Source of the DNA: Propionispira arboris
Lineage (GTDB): Bacteria; Bacillota; Negativicutes; Selenomonadales; Selenomonadaceae
DNA length: 64,000 bases
Direction of reading: 5' to 3'
Assembly (NCBI RefSeq): GCF_900109225.1
Contig: NZ_FNZK01000003.1
Span: forward strand, 124,001-188,000
This document shows positions 36,675 to 46,830 of this stretch, piece after piece; position 1 is the first letter of the stretch; the number at the start of each line of letters is the position of its first letter. The position numbers and the translations under genes are program-made. The notes beneath the pieces are model-generated. The model was not told where the DNA came from, made no database searches, and saw only the letters and a program-made list of their open reading frames with translations.

Positions 36675-39080
36675 TTATTTATTAAGTGCCTGCGGTGCAA
36701 GTTGTTCCATGGTATAAGCTTCAACGATATCGCCTTCGCGGAAATCCTTGAAGTTTTCAATCGTAACACCACATTCATAACCAAATGCTACTTCTTTTAC
36801 ATCATCCTTGAAGCGTCGGAGTGATTCAATTTGGCCTTCAAATACAACAATATTATCACGAATAATTCGGATACTAGAAGAATTTGTGAGTTTACCTTCT
36901 AAAACATAAGAACCAGCAACAAGTGCTTTGGAGAATTTCATTACCTGACGGATTTCTGCTTTACCTTGAATAACTTCTTTAAACTGTGGTGCCAGCATTC
37001 CCGTCATAGCAGCTTCAACATCGCCAATTGCTTCATAAATAACACGATACGTACGAATATCGATACTTTCGTTATCAGCTAATTTACGTGCATTTGTGTC
37101 TGGACGTACATTAAATGCAATAATAAGTGCATTTGATGCAGAAGCAAGCATAACATCGGATTCATTAACAGCACCAACACCGGCATGAATGATGTTTACA
37201 CGAACTTCATCATTTTTGTTTAGAGCCAATAGTGAACTGCTGAGAGCTTCGACAGACCCCTGTACATCGGCTTTAATTAAGATATTCAAATCTTTTATAT
37301 TACCATCTTGAATTTGTTGGAAGAGATCATCTAACGATACTTTCTTCGAACGCATCAAATCATTACGTTGTTTTTCAATTCTCTTATCAGAAATTGAACG
37401 AGTCAATTTTTCATCCAGTGCCGCTAAAATATCTCCAGCTTCTGGAACATCTGATAACCCAAGAACTTCGACCGGAACGGAAGGACCCGCTTTTTTGACT
37501 TTTTCGCCACGGTCATTAATCATAGCACGTACTTTACCATGTGCAGTACCGGCAATAATTGAATCACCAATGCGAAGCGTTCCTGTTTGTACGAGAACGG
37601 TTGCAACTGGACCGCGTCCTTTATCAAGCTGTGCTTCAATAATAATACCACGAGCTTCGCGATCTGGATTTGCTTTAAGTTCTTGCATTTCAGCAACAAG
37701 TAAAATCATTTCCAATAATTCTTTGATCCCAAGTTTTTGTTTAGCAGAAACAGGAACCATAACCGTTTGACCACCCCAGTCTTCTGGAATGAGATTGTGT
37801 TCAGCAAGCTGCTGTTTTACATGGTCAGGGTTTGCGCCAGGACGATCTATTTTATTGATTGCAACAATAATTGGTACTTTCGCTGATTTGGCATGGTTGA
37901 TTGCTTCAATCGTCTGTGGCATTACGCCATCATCTGCCGCTACAACCAAAATGGCAATATCTGTAACCTGTGCACCACGAGCACGCATCGCTGTAAACGC
38001 TTCATGACCTGGTGTATCTAAAAATACAATTTTTTTGCCTTGGCACATAACTTGATATGCCCCAATATGCTGTGTGATCCCACCGGCTTCACGTTCGGTT
38101 ACCGATGTTTTACGGATTACATCCAATAAAGAAGTCTTACCATGATCGACATGTCCCATAACCGTTACAACCGGAGGTCTATGAACAAGTGATTTAGGAT
38201 CATCTTCTATTTCAGGAATTTCTGTAGGATCTTGTTCAGGTGGCAATTCTTCTACGACTACATCTAATTCACCAGCAAGAAGTGTTGCTGTATCAAAATC
38301 AATTTCCTGATTAATTGTTACCATAACGCCCATCATTAAAAGTTTTTTAATGATTTCAGTAACACTATAGCCCATCTTCATAGCAAGTTCTTTTACTGTC
38401 AAAGATTCCCCAATTTTAATCAATTTAGGTCTGATTGGTTCTGGTTTAGGTGTATTGTATTGGATATGGTTATTTCTACCGCGGTTATTGCCCCGATAGT
38501 TTCTGCTGTTACGGCTGTTCGTGTTACGATTATTAGGATTGAATGTACTTTTATTTGCATTATTATTCATTCGTGAATTTTGCCCGCCTTGTTTATTCGG
38601 CTGTGCGCCATTATTTGTATTGCTATTCTGCGTAGCAGCTGTAGTGTTGACTGCTGTATTTGTTGCAGTATGATTCACTGCTGGTTTTGGTTTATTAAAA
38701 TTTTGATTACTTGGCCCTTTATGTGGGTTGGCTGAAACATTGTTATTTGGTTTTTGTGCTATAAATGGTCTGGGACCATCATTTTTACGTACTGGTTGTA
38801 CGGGTGCTTTTGGTTTGAAATTGTTGTTTGGTGCGGCAGCTGCCGTTTTCGTTACAATCGTAGTCGGAGCTGGCGTTGGAGTTGTAACTTTAGCTGCAAC
38901 TTTTGTTTCCGTACTGGTTTTACCGGCAAATGTTTTTGTTATGATGTCTTTCTCTGTATCACCGACACTGCTCATATGATTTTTTGCTACTGTATTATTA
39001 TTACGCTCTAATATATCAAGAACCACCTTGCTTGTAGTATTAAATTCTTTTGCTAATTCATATATTCTGTATTTGGACAT
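36675..39080 (-). CDS. infB: Translation initiation factor IF-2
   Basis: GTPase that loads initiator tRNA. Residues 1-55 form an IF2-N domain ([13 protein letters not shown]). An Asn/Thr/Pro-rich linker (about 60-205) precedes a second IF2-N domain ([13 protein letters not shown]), then the G domain with [16 protein letters not shown] and NKID, and IF2 domains to residue 801. GGGGGTG precedes the ATG. Part of the rimP-nusA block. Confidence 0.97.
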   Translation of the reverse strand: MSKYRIYELAKEFNTTSKVVLDILERNNNTVAKNHMSSVGDTEKDIITKTFAGKTSTETKVAAKVTTPTPAPTTIVTKTAAAAPNNNFKPKAPVQPVRKNDGPRPFIAQKPNNNVSANPHKGPSNQNFNKPKPAVNHTATNTAVNTTAATQNSNTNNGAQPNKQGGQNSRMNNNANKSTFNPNNRNTNSRNSRNYRGNNRGRNNHIQYNTPKPEPIRPKLIKIGESLTVKELAMKMGYSVTEIIKKLLMMGVMVTINQEIDFDTATLLAGELDVVVEELPPEQDPTEIPEIEDDPKSLVHRPPVVTVMGHVDHGKTSLLDVIRKTSVTEREAGGITQHIGAYQVMCQGKKIVFLDTPGHEAFTAMRARGAQVTDIAILVVAADDGVMPQTIEAINHAKSAKVPIIVAINKIDRPGANPDHVKQQLAEHNLIPEDWGGQTVMVPVSAKQKLGIKELLEMILLVAEMQELKANPDREARGIIIEAQLDKGRGPVATVLVQTGTLRIGDSIIAGTAHGKVRAMINDRGEKVKKAGPSVPVEVLGLSDVPEAGDILAALDEKLTRSISDKRIEKQRNDLMRSKKVSLDDLFQQIQDGNIKDLNILIKADVQGSVEALSSSLLALNKNDEVRVNIIHAGVGAVNESDVMLASASNALIIAFNVRPDTNARKLADNESIDIRTYRVIYEAIGDVEAAMTGMLAPQFKEVIQGKAEIRQVMKFSKALVAGSYVLEGKLTNSSSIRIIRDNIVVFEGQIESLRRFKDDVKEVAFGYECGVTIENFKDFREGDIVEAYTMEQLAPQALNK

Positions 39081-39094
39081 CGATCCACCCCCAT

Positions 39095-39418
39095 TTAGAT
39101 TTCTGCTTTCCTATTGATGAGTTTTAATAAAGCTTTGATAAATCCATTATCAGCAAGAGCAATCGCTACACGGATATTTTTGCCGATAGTGGCTCCCAAA
39201 TCATTTTTCGTTAAAACGTAATACATTTGGACCCCATATGTATCGGACATATCTTTATATTGTTTTTTCGCATTTTCGGATGCATCTGCTGCAACTAAAA
39301 GAAGCGAAGCTTTACCAGCTTGTATATATTTCTCAACAGCAAATTCACCAGAAACTAATTTCCCTGCTTTTTGAGCCATACTAAGTAAATTTATTATTTT
39401 TTTATCCGTATCATTCAT
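39095..39418 (-). CDS. L7Ae/YlxQ family RNA-binding protein
   Basis: A 107-residue L7Ae/L30e-fold protein found in nusA-infB operons. The start [20 protein letters not shown] and LLLVAADAS are typical. It likely binds kink-turn RNA; partner unknown. Overlaps the end of rnpM by 8 bases. Confidence 0.92.
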   Translation of the reverse strand: MNDTDKKIINLLSMAQKAGKLVSGEFAVEKYIQAGKASLLLVAADASENAKKQYKDMSDTYGVQMYYVLTKNDLGATIGKNIRVAIALADNGFIKALLKLINRKAEI

Positions 39419-39686
39419 TGACTTGAAAAATCCCGGTTTTTAATTCTTCATAAATTTTACTATCCATCGCACTTTTAAAAGACTTTTCAAAACGACGTTC
39501 TTTGACTGCTTTTGTAAAGCAATCGACATTATGACAAATATAGGCACCACGACCTGATTTTTTGCCGGTGAGATCAATCAAAAATTCACCTTCCGGCGTT
39601 CTGACAATACGAACTAAATCGCGTTTATCACGCATTTGTTGACAACCGATACACATTCGCTGCGGAATTTTCTTTTGCGTAACCAT
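39411..39686 (-). CDS. rnpM: YlxR/RnpM family RNA-binding protein
   Basis: A 91-residue protein with the conserved CIGCQQMRDKRDLVRIVR and GRGAYICHN motifs of YlxR. Family members have been described as modulators of RNase P. Two bases separate it from nusA, and it overlaps ylxQ. Confidence 0.93.
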   Translation of the reverse strand: MVTQKKIPQRMCIGCQQMRDKRDLVRIVRTPEGEFLIDLTGKKSGRGAYICHNVDCFTKAVKERRFEKSFKSAMDSKIYEELKTGIFQVNE

Positions 39687-39688
39687 GC

Positions 39689-40801
39689 TTATTTAGCCTC
39701 CACTGAAAGATCTTTTTCAGCTTCTACTGGTGAAACTTCAGGTGTTGCCGCAATTTGTCCAGCAGCCTGTGTTTCACTCTTTATATCGATTTTCCAGCCA
39801 GTTAATTTCGCAGCTAAACGGGCATTTTGACCTTCTTTGCCGATGGCTAGCGATAATTGATAATCCGGAACAACAACTTTGGATATTTTTTCTTCTTCAT
39901 TAGCATCGACGGATACAACTTTAGCCGGACTCAATGCATTTGCAATATATTTACCCGGATCTGCATTCCATTTTACAATATCGATTTTTTCGCCTTTTAA
40001 TTCGTCTACAATTGATTGGACGCGCATGCCCTTGTGACCAACGCAAGAACCAACGGGATCTATATCTTCATCTTTCGAAAATACAGCAATTTTAGAACGC
40101 ATACCTGGTTCGCGGGCTACCGATTTAATTTCAACAATACCATCGTGAATTTCCGGAACTTCTAATTCGAACAAACGTTTCAGCAGTCCCGGATGTGTAC
40201 GCGATACTAAAATCTGAGGACCTTTTGATGTTTTTTTCACTTCTATAATATATGATTTTAATCGATCACCATGATTATATTGTTCAAATGGAATTTGTTC
40301 CGAGGGAGTTAGAATTGCTTCTGCTTTACCAAGGTCGATAAATACATTTTTTGCTTCCGTACGCTGTACAATACCCGTTAAAATATCACTTTCACGATTA
40401 GAAAATTCTTCATAAATAATACCACGTTCTGCTTCACGAACCCTTTGTACAACAACTTGTTTTGCTGTTTGCGCTGCAATACGACCAAAATCAGCTGGCG
40501 TTACTTCTATTTCTATAATATCATCTATTTCATAGCCAGCATTGATCTGTCTTGCCTGTGCCAGACTCATTTCTACAATATCGTTTTCTACTACTTCAAT
40601 AATAGTTTTTCTCGCATAAACATGAAATTCTCCGGTAACCCTATCAAGTGAAACCCGTACATTTTGGGCTGAACTGAAATTTCTTTTATAAGCCGAAATC
40701 AAAGCTGCTTCAATTGCATCAAATAATATCTCTGGTGCAATTCCTTTTTCTTTACCTAACTGTTTAAAGGCTTCCATAAAGCCTTTATCTTTACTACTCA
40801 T
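39689..40801 (-). CDS. nusA: Transcription termination/antitermination protein NusA
   Basis: 370-residue NusA: an N-terminal RNA-polymerase-binding domain (about 1-130), S1 domain (GIVQRTEAKNVFIDLG, about 135-200), then two KH domains with GSCVGHKGMRVQSI and AIGKEGQNARLAAKLTGWKIDI. A short acidic tail follows; the alpha-proteobacterial-type repeats are absent, as usual in Firmicutes. Confidence 0.97.
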   Translation of the reverse strand: MSSKDKGFMEAFKQLGKEKGIAPEILFDAIEAALISAYKRNFSSAQNVRVSLDRVTGEFHVYARKTIIEVVENDIVEMSLAQARQINAGYEIDDIIEIEVTPADFGRIAAQTAKQVVVQRVREAERGIIYEEFSNRESDILTGIVQRTEAKNVFIDLGKAEAILTPSEQIPFEQYNHGDRLKSYIIEVKKTSKGPQILVSRTHPGLLKRLFELEVPEIHDGIVEIKSVAREPGMRSKIAVFSKDEDIDPVGSCVGHKGMRVQSIVDELKGEKIDIVKWNADPGKYIANALSPAKVVSVDANEEEKISKVVVPDYQLSLAIGKEGQNARLAAKLTGWKIDIKSETQAAGQIAATPEVSPVEAEKDLSVEAK

Positions 40802-40827
40802 TTAAATCCCCCTTATTCAATTGTATG

Positions 40828-41271
40828 TTAAAACTCAAGATGCAAACGAACCGATGCAGCCTTGTCGCGTGGAATAGAAATATCTTCTAAAATAATTGCA
40901 TCCTCAGTATAGCCGGTTAATTTACCGACTGTAACTTTTTCACCATTAATAGGCAGATAAGTGGTTACTTCGACCATACTGCCTATTTGTCTTTTAAAAT
41001 CTTTTTCTTTTTTTAAGATACGATCTAAGCCTGGTGAAGAAACTTCTAAAAAATAATTATCTTTAATTGGATCCAAAATATCTAATTTTTCTTCCAATTG
41101 CTCACTGAGCTGTTGACAATCTTCAATTTCAATACCGCCTTCTTTATCTATGAAGACTCTCAAATACCAGTGATGTTCTTTTATATATTCAACATCAATC
41201 AATTCAATATTAGTGTCTTTAAGAAATTCTAACGCCATTTTTTCTACGATTTTTTCTATTTGATTTGCCAT
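40828..41271 (-). CDS. rimP: Ribosome maturation factor RimP
   Basis: 147 residues; needed for 30S assembly. The motif ELIDVEYIKEHHWYLRVFIDKEGGIEIEDC and FLEVSSPGLDR mark it. First gene of the block, behind a promoter and a hairpin leader. Confidence 0.96.
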   Translation of the reverse strand: MANQIEKIVEKMALEFLKDTNIELIDVEYIKEHHWYLRVFIDKEGGIEIEDCQQLSEQLEEKLDILDPIKDNYFLEVSSPGLDRILKKEKDFKRQIGSMVEVTTYLPINGEKVTVGKLTGYTEDAIILEDISIPRDKAASVRLHLEF

Positions 41272-41330
41272 CGAAACACCTCCCGTACACGTGGAATGAA
41301 TAAAATATTAATTTTCTTAAATATAAGAGT

Positions 41331-41356
41331 AAAGAGTGGGTTTGCACCCACTCTTT
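41331..41356 (-). promoter_or_regulatory. Hairpin in the rimP leader (possible attenuator)
   Basis: AAAGAGTGGG and CCCACTCTTT form a perfect 10-bp stem (loop 6). On the - strand it is followed by ACTCTTATATTT, a weak T-rich run. It lies between the promoter and rimP, so partial termination, perhaps NusA-sensitive, is possible. Confidence 0.5.
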
Positions 41357-41386
41357 AGATATCACACTTAAATTTAATATAATTCT

Positions 41387-41415
41387 ATTATAGCATCAGA
41401 GCAGATAAATGTAAA
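41387..41415 (-). promoter_or_regulatory. Promoter of the rimP-nusA-infB block
   Basis: On the - strand TTTACA (41415-41410), 17 bases, TATAAT (41392-41387). The -35 lies within a perfect 16-bp inverted repeat (41398-41413 with 41429-41444) that may also terminate the upstream membrane-protein gene. Confidence 0.7.
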
Positions 41416-41462
41416 CTATTATAGCTTCTACATTTATCTGCTCTAACAAGCCAGGAAATCTT

Positions 41463-42098
41463 TTAGCAAATTGAATTATTTTTTAACGAAGCAGCATAAT
41501 ACTTTACAATTTTTACAATCATAAAATAAGCTAACAATTCAGACAGCTCCTCTACCGTCTGTCCTTGTTTAGGGGAAAGCAACCAGTGGTGTTCGCCGAT
41601 TGCTGATAAAATAAAGCTGCTAAGCCCAAGTGTAAGATACATTATAGGCAAGGGTATCGTAATAACGTTATCCCACGGAATATTATAAATAAGAGCACTT
41701 ATTACGCTAAGAATAAATAACAGAATAATTCCTTGTATAATATTTGAATGTGGTAGTTGATTCATCGCAATTAATTCTGGGCCGGATGGCGTAAGCTTTG
41801 TTTGAAAAAGAACTCTGCCCCAGCTTAATTCACGACCAGCCAGCATCACAAAAAAAGCACCAATGGAAGCCCAAAGTTTTTTCCCTTGAGATGAAAGATC
41901 TTCTATATAAAAATAAAAACTCATAAATACACCAACGAATAATATCATCACCTGTGAATTTTCTAAAATGCCATTTTCCCAACTGATTTGCGGTGGTAAT
42001 ATCCACGATAATGGAATGATGCACAACAGCCAAGCTACGCCAAACCAACCAGCAGAATCAATATGTTTATCAACGCATATCTTTCTAACTTTAATCAT
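41463..42098 (-). CDS. Integral membrane protein of unknown function
   Basis: About 211 residues with roughly 6 hydrophobic segments. I do not recognise a named family. Conserved-looking polar motifs lie at membrane edges: GRELSWGRVLF, QLPHSNIIQG, GEHHWLLSPKQG and EELSELLAYF. The ELSWG motif with a following His-containing stretch is seen in some uncharacterised membrane proteins, which would suggest a metal or catalytic role, but this is only a resemblance. Own operon upstream of rimP. Confidence 0.75.
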   Translation of the reverse strand: MIKVRKICVDKHIDSAGWFGVAWLLCIIPLSWILPPQISWENGILENSQVMILFVGVFMSFYFYIEDLSSQGKKLWASIGAFFVMLAGRELSWGRVLFQTKLTPSGPELIAMNQLPHSNIIQGIILLFILSVISALIYNIPWDNVITIPLPIMYLTLGLSSFILSAIGEHHWLLSPKQGQTVEELSELLAYFMIVKIVKYYAASLKNNSIC

Positions 42099-42305
42099 AT
42101 AAATAAATGTCTCCTTACCTTAAAATAGTACACAGATATTTACTATTCTAGATAAGTTAGCTGAAATCCTTTTCATTTGGAATAATTATTTTTATCAATT
42201 AGGTTTGTTGATTCCCACCATACAAAATAAACAAGTAAAAGTGCTCTGATTTTACCTATAAAAAATATAATAGTACCCATTCCGAGTTGCTTAATCAATT
42301 ATTGT

Positions 42306-42353
42306 AAAAAGAAAGAAGCTGCTCAGAAATTCGATGAATTAATGAACAGCTAA
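42306..42353 (+). pseudogene. Remnant of an integrase C-terminus
   Basis: In frame, KKKEAAQKFDELMNS followed by a stop codon; this has the look of the last residues of phage tyrosine integrases (helix after the catalytic Tyr: ...EAA.KFD...). No catalytic part remains upstream. Two arm-type repeats follow at 42383-42402, in the place where the intact integrase at 28132 also has arm-type repeats. Short, so identity is tentative. Confidence 0.45.
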
Positions 42354-42382
42354 CCACTCTTTTTTTGTTTTTTCTCAAAGCG

Positions 42383-42402
42383 TCAACAAAATGTCAACAA
42401 AT
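42383..42402 (+). repeat. Tandem arm-type repeats
   Basis: GTCAACAAA at 42383-42391 and 42394-42402, period 11 bases. Pairs like this are common just after phage integrase genes. Confidence 0.6.
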
Positions 42403-42451
42403 TGATTTTTATATACCCGCAAGCCCTTATAAATCAAGGGATTTATATTTT

Positions 42452-45400
42452 TTACATAAACAGTTCCATTTGATCGCTTTCGGTCATACCAGTTAAGCAG
42501 CCGTGTTCACGCAGTATTTCCACAACGGTCTTTGAAATCCCCGTTCTTTTCTTTAAATCATCAATAGATGAAAATTCACCGTCTTTTCTTGCTTCAACGA
42601 TATTTTTAGCAGCAGAGCTGCCCAGACCGTCTAAGGCGGCAAATGGTGGCTGCAATGATTTTTCGTGAATGACAAATTTATCCGCTAAAGAACCATATAA
42701 ATCAACTTTTTCCACATAATAACCACGTATATACATTTCCCAAGCCAGTTCCAAGACAATTTGCAGACCTTTATCTTTCACGGATAGGTTTTCCAGAGCA
42801 TCGAGTTCCTTTAGTCTAGCCTGAATCTGTTCTTTCCCCTGTGAAATCAGATTTGCATCAAATTCAGCGGCACGAATCGAAAAATAGGCCGCATAAAAGG
42901 CTAAGGGATAATGAACTTTACAAAAAGCAATACGATACGCCATCATAACATAGGCTGTCGCATGAGCTCTTGGAAATAGATACTTTATTTTCAAACAAGA
43001 TTCAATGTACCAGTCCGGGATACCACCTGCTTTGAGTTTTTCAATAACATCAGGCTGGATGCCCTTCCCTTTTCTTACATTTTCCATTGTTTTAAACGAA
43101 AGCAACGGGTCAATTCCTTTATGGATAAGATACATCATGATATCGTCACGGGCTGAAATAGCATCAGACAAGGTTGAGGTTCCATTTCTGATGAGTTCTT
43201 GTGCATTGTCCAGCCATACATTGGTTCCATGAGAAAATCCGCTGATACGAACAAGGTCACTAAATTTTTTCGGCATGGTATCGTCCAGCATCTGTCTGGT
43301 AAAGCGAGTACGAAATTCAGGGATACCAAATGTTCCTGAATTACTCCCTAGATCCTGTGGTGTTACTCCCAGTGCCGCGGTCGAAGAAAAAATACTCATC
43401 GTTGCCGGATCATCAAACGGGATTGTTTTTGGGTCACGATGGGTCAGATCTTCCAGCATTTTAATAACCGTTGGATCATCATGTCCAAGAATATCGAGTT
43501 TAACCAACCGACTGCTGATGGAATGATAATCAAAATGTGTTGTAATCGTCGTGGTGTTTTTATCATCCGCTGGATGTTGTATCGGTGTAAAATGATGTAC
43601 ATCCATATTGCGCGGGATAACCATTATGCCACCTGGATGCTGTCCAGTCGTTCGTTTGACACCAGTACAGCCATCAACGAGACTATTGATATAAGCATTG
43701 CGTTTTTTAAGACCTTTTTCATCAAAATATTTTCGTACATAGCCATAAGCAGTCTTATCTGCAACGGTGGCAATTGTTCCCGCCCTGAATACATTATCTT
43801 TACCAAAGAGTTCCTCTGTATATTTATGGGCTACTGGTTGATAGTCTCCCGAAAAGTTTAAATCAATATCCGGTACTTTATCACCATCAAATCCCATGAA
43901 TACAGCAAAAGGAATATCATGACCATCCTTTGCTAAATCACTGCCACAGACAGGACATGTTTTATCCGGTAAATCGAAACCACAGCCATAGGAGCCATCC
44001 GTAATAAACTCACTATATTGGCATTTTGGACAATACCAATGCGGTGGCAGCGGATTAACTTCCGTAATATCCGTCATCGTCGCTACAAAAGAAGATCCAA
44101 CGGACCCTCTGGACCCAACCAGGTACCCATCATCTAGTGATTTTTTTACAAGCTTATGAGCAATTAAATATAGTACTGCAAATCCATGCCCAATGATAGA
44201 ATCTAATTCTAACGTCAAGCGATCTTGAACAATCTGCGGCAAATTTTCTCCATAGAGAAATTTTGCCTTATCATAAGACATGTTTTTAATATCATCATCT
44301 GCGCCTGGGATCATTGGAGAATATAAATCGTCAGGAATCGGTTTAAATACTTCAATCATTTCATTGATTTTCCTTGGATTTGTTACGACCGCTTCATAGG
44401 CTTTTTCTTCGCCTAGGTATTGAAATTCAGCCAGCATTTCTTCTGTCGTTCGCAAATAAAGTGGTGGCTGCATATCCGCATCTTTAAATCCTTTGCCTTT
44501 CATCAAAATCGCTCGATAAATTTGATCTTCCGGATTTAAAAAATGGACATCACAGGTTGCAATCAACATTTTATTTTGTTGTTTCGCAAGCTGCGCTACT
44601 TTTAGATTGATTTTTATCAAGTCATCATCAGACTGAATATCAGGAAAGTCCTCACTGCGTACTAAAAATTCATTGTTGCCGATTGGCTGTATTTCCAGAT
44701 AATCATAGAATTTAGCAATTTCCAGTAATTCTTCATCACTTTGTCCGGCAACAATTGCCCGAATGAGTTCACCCGCTTCACAGGCTGAGCCGACAATTAC
44801 GCCTTCGCGAAATTCAGCAATAATTTTACGGGGGATTCGCGGCTGCTTATGCAGGTATTTTAGATGTGCCAGAGAAACCATTTGATATAAATTACGCAGA
44901 CCTACTGGATTTTTTGCCAATAAGATAATATGATTGGCTCTTTTTTGCTGGTAATCATCGCCCACTAAATAGCCTTCAATACCATAAATAATTTTGATAT
45001 CGAGTTTTTGTTCTTTGATTACTTTCGCGGCTTCCGGAAAAGCCTGGACAACACCATGGTCTGTAATGGCAATGGCTGGCCAGCCCCATTTTGCTGCAGT
45101 ACACACAAGTTTCTTAACGGAAACCACCGCGTCCATATTACTCATGTGCGTATGTGCGTGAAGTTCCACTCTTTTTTCCGTTGCTAAATCCATTCGTCCT
45201 TTCACAGCTGTTTTATACATGCTATCAACAAACATGACAAAATCATTTTGAAATGTATCGAATTTGATCGAACCTTTAATTTTTACGAACATACCTTTAC
45301 TGAGAGCACTCTGGACACGTTCAAATTCATCTTTATCTTTAAAAAATGTTTTACAGCTTATACCGTCACTTTTATCGGCAATATCAAAGGTTAAAAGCTT

Positions 45401-46177
45401 CGTACCTGTCTTGAATTCACGTACATCAAAATCACCCATTGTACCTTCAAAAATCGTATTCTTTATTTCACCATCTACATCATTGATCGGTACTGCTTCG
45501 CCTTGAATCATTTTACCAAAAATCAATGGTGAATTATTTACTTTGGCAGTGCCCTTATCCGTACTCCCTGTTTTCGCAGCGACTGCATCTTTCTTCTGTG
45601 TTTCAATTTGCAGCGCTTCAAGAAACTCGGGAGTCATAAAATCATCTGCCTGAGAAAATTGATTTTCAGCGGCATCTTTTGTACTATATTGTATTTCACA
45701 GCAAAAATTCAATGTATCAGAAATTACCAGCTTCATCATTTTTATTACAGAATGTGCTGTTAAAATTTCTTCAGCAAGTTCACCAAATAATTCCAAGGTT
45801 AAAGTATTTCCATCAAAATGGCGTTTTGAATGCATTAAAAGATGTGTCACCGTTGGATTGCCTGCGGCAGTTTGTTTAACGATTTTTTTCCATTCGCGTT
45901 CAATATAGGCTTCCAAATCAATTACATCCTGATAGAAGAAAACTTGGTTTATTTGGCACTTTTCAGCAATGTGAACAGATGTTCGATCGATTAAGGTATT
46001 GGGCAATCGATTTCTGGTTTGTAGGAGGATTTCCCATGAATTGTTTTTTAAATTAATTTCTACATGTTTTATTTTACATTCCTGTAATAGCTTTTTTTCT
46101 TGATCGTTTGTCGACATCGTATGAACTAAACGCCAAAAATCATTACCATCTTTAGGAATTATACAGTATTTCTGCAT
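42452..46177 (-). CDS. polC: DNA polymerase III alpha subunit PolC-type, lacking the exonuclease domain
   Basis: Replicative polymerase of Firmicutes. About 1241 residues against about 1430-1465 usual. Order: N-terminal region, OB domain (about 215-335), PHP domain starting VELHAHTHMSNMDAVVS, then finger, palm and thumb parts with zinc region CPKCQY...CPVCGSD and catalytic PDIDLNFSGDYQ, and C-terminal helix-hairpin-helix. In other PolC proteins the PHP domain is interrupted by a DEDD exonuclease beginning FDVETTG. Here IIYGIEGYLVGDDYQQ runs directly into NHIILLAKNPVGLRNLYQMV with no insertion (near residue 405). The ATG at 46177 is preferred over 46207: AAAGAGG precedes it and nothing suitable precedes the other. 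Confidence 0.95.
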   Translation of the reverse strand: MQKYCIIPKDGNDFWRLVHTMSTNDQEKKLLQECKIKHVEINLKNNSWEILLQTRNRLPNTLIDRTSVHIAEKCQINQVFFYQDVIDLEAYIEREWKKIVKQTAAGNPTVTHLLMHSKRHFDGNTLTLELFGELAEEILTAHSVIKMMKLVISDTLNFCCEIQYSTKDAAENQFSQADDFMTPEFLEALQIETQKKDAVAAKTGSTDKGTAKVNNSPLIFGKMIQGEAVPINDVDGEIKNTIFEGTMGDFDVREFKTGTKLLTFDIADKSDGISCKTFFKDKDEFERVQSALSKGMFVKIKGSIKFDTFQNDFVMFVDSMYKTAVKGRMDLATEKRVELHAHTHMSNMDAVVSVKKLVCTAAKWGWPAIAITDHGVVQAFPEAAKVIKEQKLDIKIIYGIEGYLVGDDYQQKRANHIILLAKNPVGLRNLYQMVSLAHLKYLHKQPRIPRKIIAEFREGVIVGSACEAGELIRAIVAGQSDEELLEIAKFYDYLEIQPIGNNEFLVRSEDFPDIQSDDDLIKINLKVAQLAKQQNKMLIATCDVHFLNPEDQIYRAILMKGKGFKDADMQPPLYLRTTEEMLAEFQYLGEEKAYEAVVTNPRKINEMIEVFKPIPDDLYSPMIPGADDDIKNMSYDKAKFLYGENLPQIVQDRLTLELDSIIGHGFAVLYLIAHKLVKKSLDDGYLVGSRGSVGSSFVATMTDITEVNPLPPHWYCPKCQYSEFITDGSYGCGFDLPDKTCPVCGSDLAKDGHDIPFAVFMGFDGDKVPDIDLNFSGDYQPVAHKYTEELFGKDNVFRAGTIATVADKTAYGYVRKYFDEKGLKKRNAYINSLVDGCTGVKRTTGQHPGGIMVIPRNMDVHHFTPIQHPADDKNTTTITTHFDYHSISSRLVKLDILGHDDPTVIKMLEDLTHRDPKTIPFDDPATMSIFSSTAALGVTPQDLGSNSGTFGIPEFRTRFTRQMLDDTMPKKFSDLVRISGFSHGTNVWLDNAQELIRNGTSTLSDAISARDDIMMYLIHKGIDPLLSFKTMENVRKGKGIQPDVIEKLKAGGIPDWYIESCLKIKYLFPRAHATAYVMMAYRIAFCKVHYPLAFYAAYFSIRAAEFDANLISQGKEQIQARLKELDALENLSVKDKGLQIVLELAWEMYIRGYYVEKVDLYGSLADKFVIHEKSLQPPFAALDGLGSSAAKNIVEARKDGEFSSIDDLKKRTGISKTVVEILREHGCLTGMTESDQMELFM

Positions 46178-46320
46178 ATTGATTAAGCCTCTTTCTTTAT
46201 CCATCATCTAAAAAAAATCAAATGGATATAGAACATTCTCTATTATCCGATTACGTTATATTTTATCACACACGCCGCTGTATTGATAGCTTGCTTTTAC
46301 CATCAATTGTTTGTTAAAAC

Positions 46321-46362
46321 AAAAAAAATGTGCCTGTGCAATTTATATACAGACACATTTCT
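46321..46362 (-). terminator. Terminator after cheX
   Basis: On the - strand AAATGTGTCTGT ... ACAGGCACATTTTTTTT. Confidence 0.85.
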
Positions 46363-46371
46363 TACTTGATT

Positions 46372-46830
46372 TCAATGTAAATCCATATTAATTTCAATCA
46401 GATTTCCATCAATATCCATTTCTATGACCAAGTATTGTATATCACTTATTTTCACCGAGAAATTGTCACCTAATGTTAAGCTTGGTGTAGAAATATCAAC
46501 TTCAAAATCCATTGACGCCAAATTGGTTGCTGCATTGGCTGTAACCATGTTGGACAATTCAGAAATAGCACTTTGAGCCATTTCATCAAATGTTGCAACA
46601 GGCATCCCCATCATCATGGTCGATGCTATTTTGCAGGCAGCTTCTGTCGTCATATTATAAGCAACATTACCACGAACACTTTTGGTAAAACCAACTAACA
46701 CGGTAACCCCCAGGCTCGGCATTGCTTTTTCTCTAGTAGATAATTTACCGCGTGTGATTGTTAGGAAACCAAGCTGCGGCAATACTGTTGTAATGGCATT
46801 GATAAAAGGATTTACGAATTTCACATCCAT
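46372..46830 (-). CDS. CheX-like chemotaxis phosphatase domain protein
   Basis: 152 residues, single CheX/CheC-type domain. The phosphatase signature E-x2-N is in AQSAISELSNMVTANAAT. CheX removes phosphate from CheY-P in other bacteria. It overlaps the upstream REC-CheX gene by 10 bases, so they are coupled. Confidence 0.88.
   Translation of the reverse strand: MDVKFVNPFINAITTVLPQLGFLTITRGKLSTREKAMPSLGVTVLVGFTKSVRGNVAYNMTTEAACKIASTMMMGMPVATFDEMAQSAISELSNMVTANAATNLASMDFEVDISTPSLTLGDNFSVKISDIQYLVIEMDIDGNLIEINMDLH

Larger units (their letters stand above)
42099..42451. other. Gene-free stretch next to polC with integration scar
   Basis: About 350 bases without an intact gene. It contains the integrase-tail remnant (42306-42353) and two GTCAACAAA repeats. 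Nothing else is recognised. Confidence 0.55.

Noticed and set aside
42317-42370. Rho-independent terminator on the + strand (AGCTGCTCA ... TGAACAGCT, T-run)
   Set aside because: The stem has a mismatch and a long loop, and no + strand gene precedes it; the integrase-tail reading explains the same bases better.
46178-46207. Upstream ATG codons as polC start
   Set aside because: Only T-rich sequence precedes them; the ATG at 46177 has AAAGAGG at suitable distance.
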